Source of the DNA: Gemmatimonadota bacterium
GTDB lineage: Bacteria; Latescibacterota; UBA2968; UBA8231
DNA length: 13,924 nucleotides
Direction of reading: 5' to 3'
NCBI GenBank assembly: GCA_026706505.1
Contig: JAPOYQ010000360.1
Coordinates: forward strand, 1-13,924
A program made the translations under genes and the position numbers. Under the pieces are notes generated by a model, which was not told the origin of the DNA, searched no databases, and saw only the letters and a program-made list of their open reading frames with translations. Shown here piece by piece: positions 13,713 to 13,924 of the stretch (positions are counted from its first letter, which is position 1; every line of letters starts with the position of its first letter).

Positions 13713-13924
13713 ATGGCCCTGGCGGGCGCGCGCGTGTTGGTAGTCGGGGCCGGTATCATCGGCCGCTCGACGGCCTATTTCCTCGCCCGGCAAGGCGCGA
13801 AGGTCGTCTTGCTCGACGAGGGAATCCCCGCAGGCTCGCCCACGAGCCGGGCTTCTTTGGGCGTTCTCACCCACTGCAACGGCGGCGACAATCCCTACGC
13901 CCAGCTTTTCCGCGATGGTCACGC
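13713..13924 (+). CDS. FAD-dependent oxidoreductase, DAO family (5' part only)
   Basis: Only the first 70 residues are in the window. They show a Rossmann dinucleotide-binding motif, VLVVGAGIIGRSTAYFLARQ (8-27), followed by the second strand KVVLLDEG and then SPTSRASLGVLTH, typical of the DAO family (glycine oxidase, D-amino acid or hydroxyproline dehydrogenase-like enzymes). The ATG follows the lyase stop directly (TAG ATG), so the two are in one operon and probably coupled. It may oxidise an amino or hydroxy acid upstream of the lyase. No encapsulation peptide is seen at the N-terminus. The substrate cannot be read from this fragment. Confidence 0.85.
   Translation, partial: MALAGARVLVVGAGIIGRSTAYFLARQGAKVVLLDEGIPAGSPTSRASLGVLTHCNGGDNPYAQLFRDGH

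Noticed and set aside
1..13924. CRISPR array, tRNA, rRNA or insertion sequence
   Set aside because: No regularly spaced repeat units outside coding BMC domains, no cloverleaf, no transposase motif or flanking inverted repeats were seen.

Overview
This window carries a bacterial microcompartment (BMC, metabolosome) operon from a high-GC bacterium. No rRNA or tRNA is present to place the organism. A DUF6785-type membrane protein, a peptidase/AAC(3)-type fusion and a BMC beside a rhamnose mutarotase together recall Planctomycetes and little-cultivated lineages such as Latescibacteria or Poribacteria. That placement is an inference from gene content, not a determination.

Left part, minus strand (1-5120). 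A small basic helix-turn-helix-like protein of 85 residues (4863-5120) is followed by a very strong Rho-independent terminator (4791-4835). Next comes an 880-residue fusion of an M28/DUF4910-like aminopeptidase and an AAC(3)-like acetyltransferase domain (2098-4740). Its stop codon overlaps the GTG start of a polytopic DUF6785-family membrane protein (1-2101) that runs off the left edge.

Middle. The stretch 5121-5785 has no convincing gene. It holds several good hairpins, a minus-strand terminator, and an AT-rich region with an inverted repeat in front of rhaM (L-rhamnose mutarotase, 5786-6106, plus). rhaM converges on a fumarylacetoacetate-hydrolase-family gene (6110-6913, minus). That gene is divergent from the BMC operon, across a 138-bp intergenic region with back-to-back -35-like boxes in one palindrome.

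Right part, plus strand (7052-13924). The tightly packed operon runs: CoA-acylating aldehyde dehydrogenase with an N-terminal encapsulation peptide; BMC-P pentamer (EutN/CcmL); PduL phosphotransacylase with an encapsulation peptide; BMC-T; BMC-H; a Cys-rich protein; a second BMC-T; a protein with FOUR tandem BMC domains; a DapA/NanA-superfamily lyase with an extra N-terminal domain; and the start of a DAO-type FAD oxidoreductase.

How it may work (inference): the aldolase-like enzyme, possibly with the oxidoreductase, generates an aldehyde. The acylating dehydrogenase converts it to acyl-CoA inside the shell and PduL converts that to acyl-phosphate, recycling CoA. rhaM and the FAH-family enzyme suggest a deoxy-sugar (L-rhamnose or L-fucose) acid route giving lactaldehyde and pyruvate, but the substrate is not settled by the sequence. 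The most unusual items are the tetra-BMC protein, which with its coupled two-domain neighbour adds up to exactly six BMC domains, and a Cys-rich BMC protein that shares an N-terminal 'LTP-x-A' module with the lyase.
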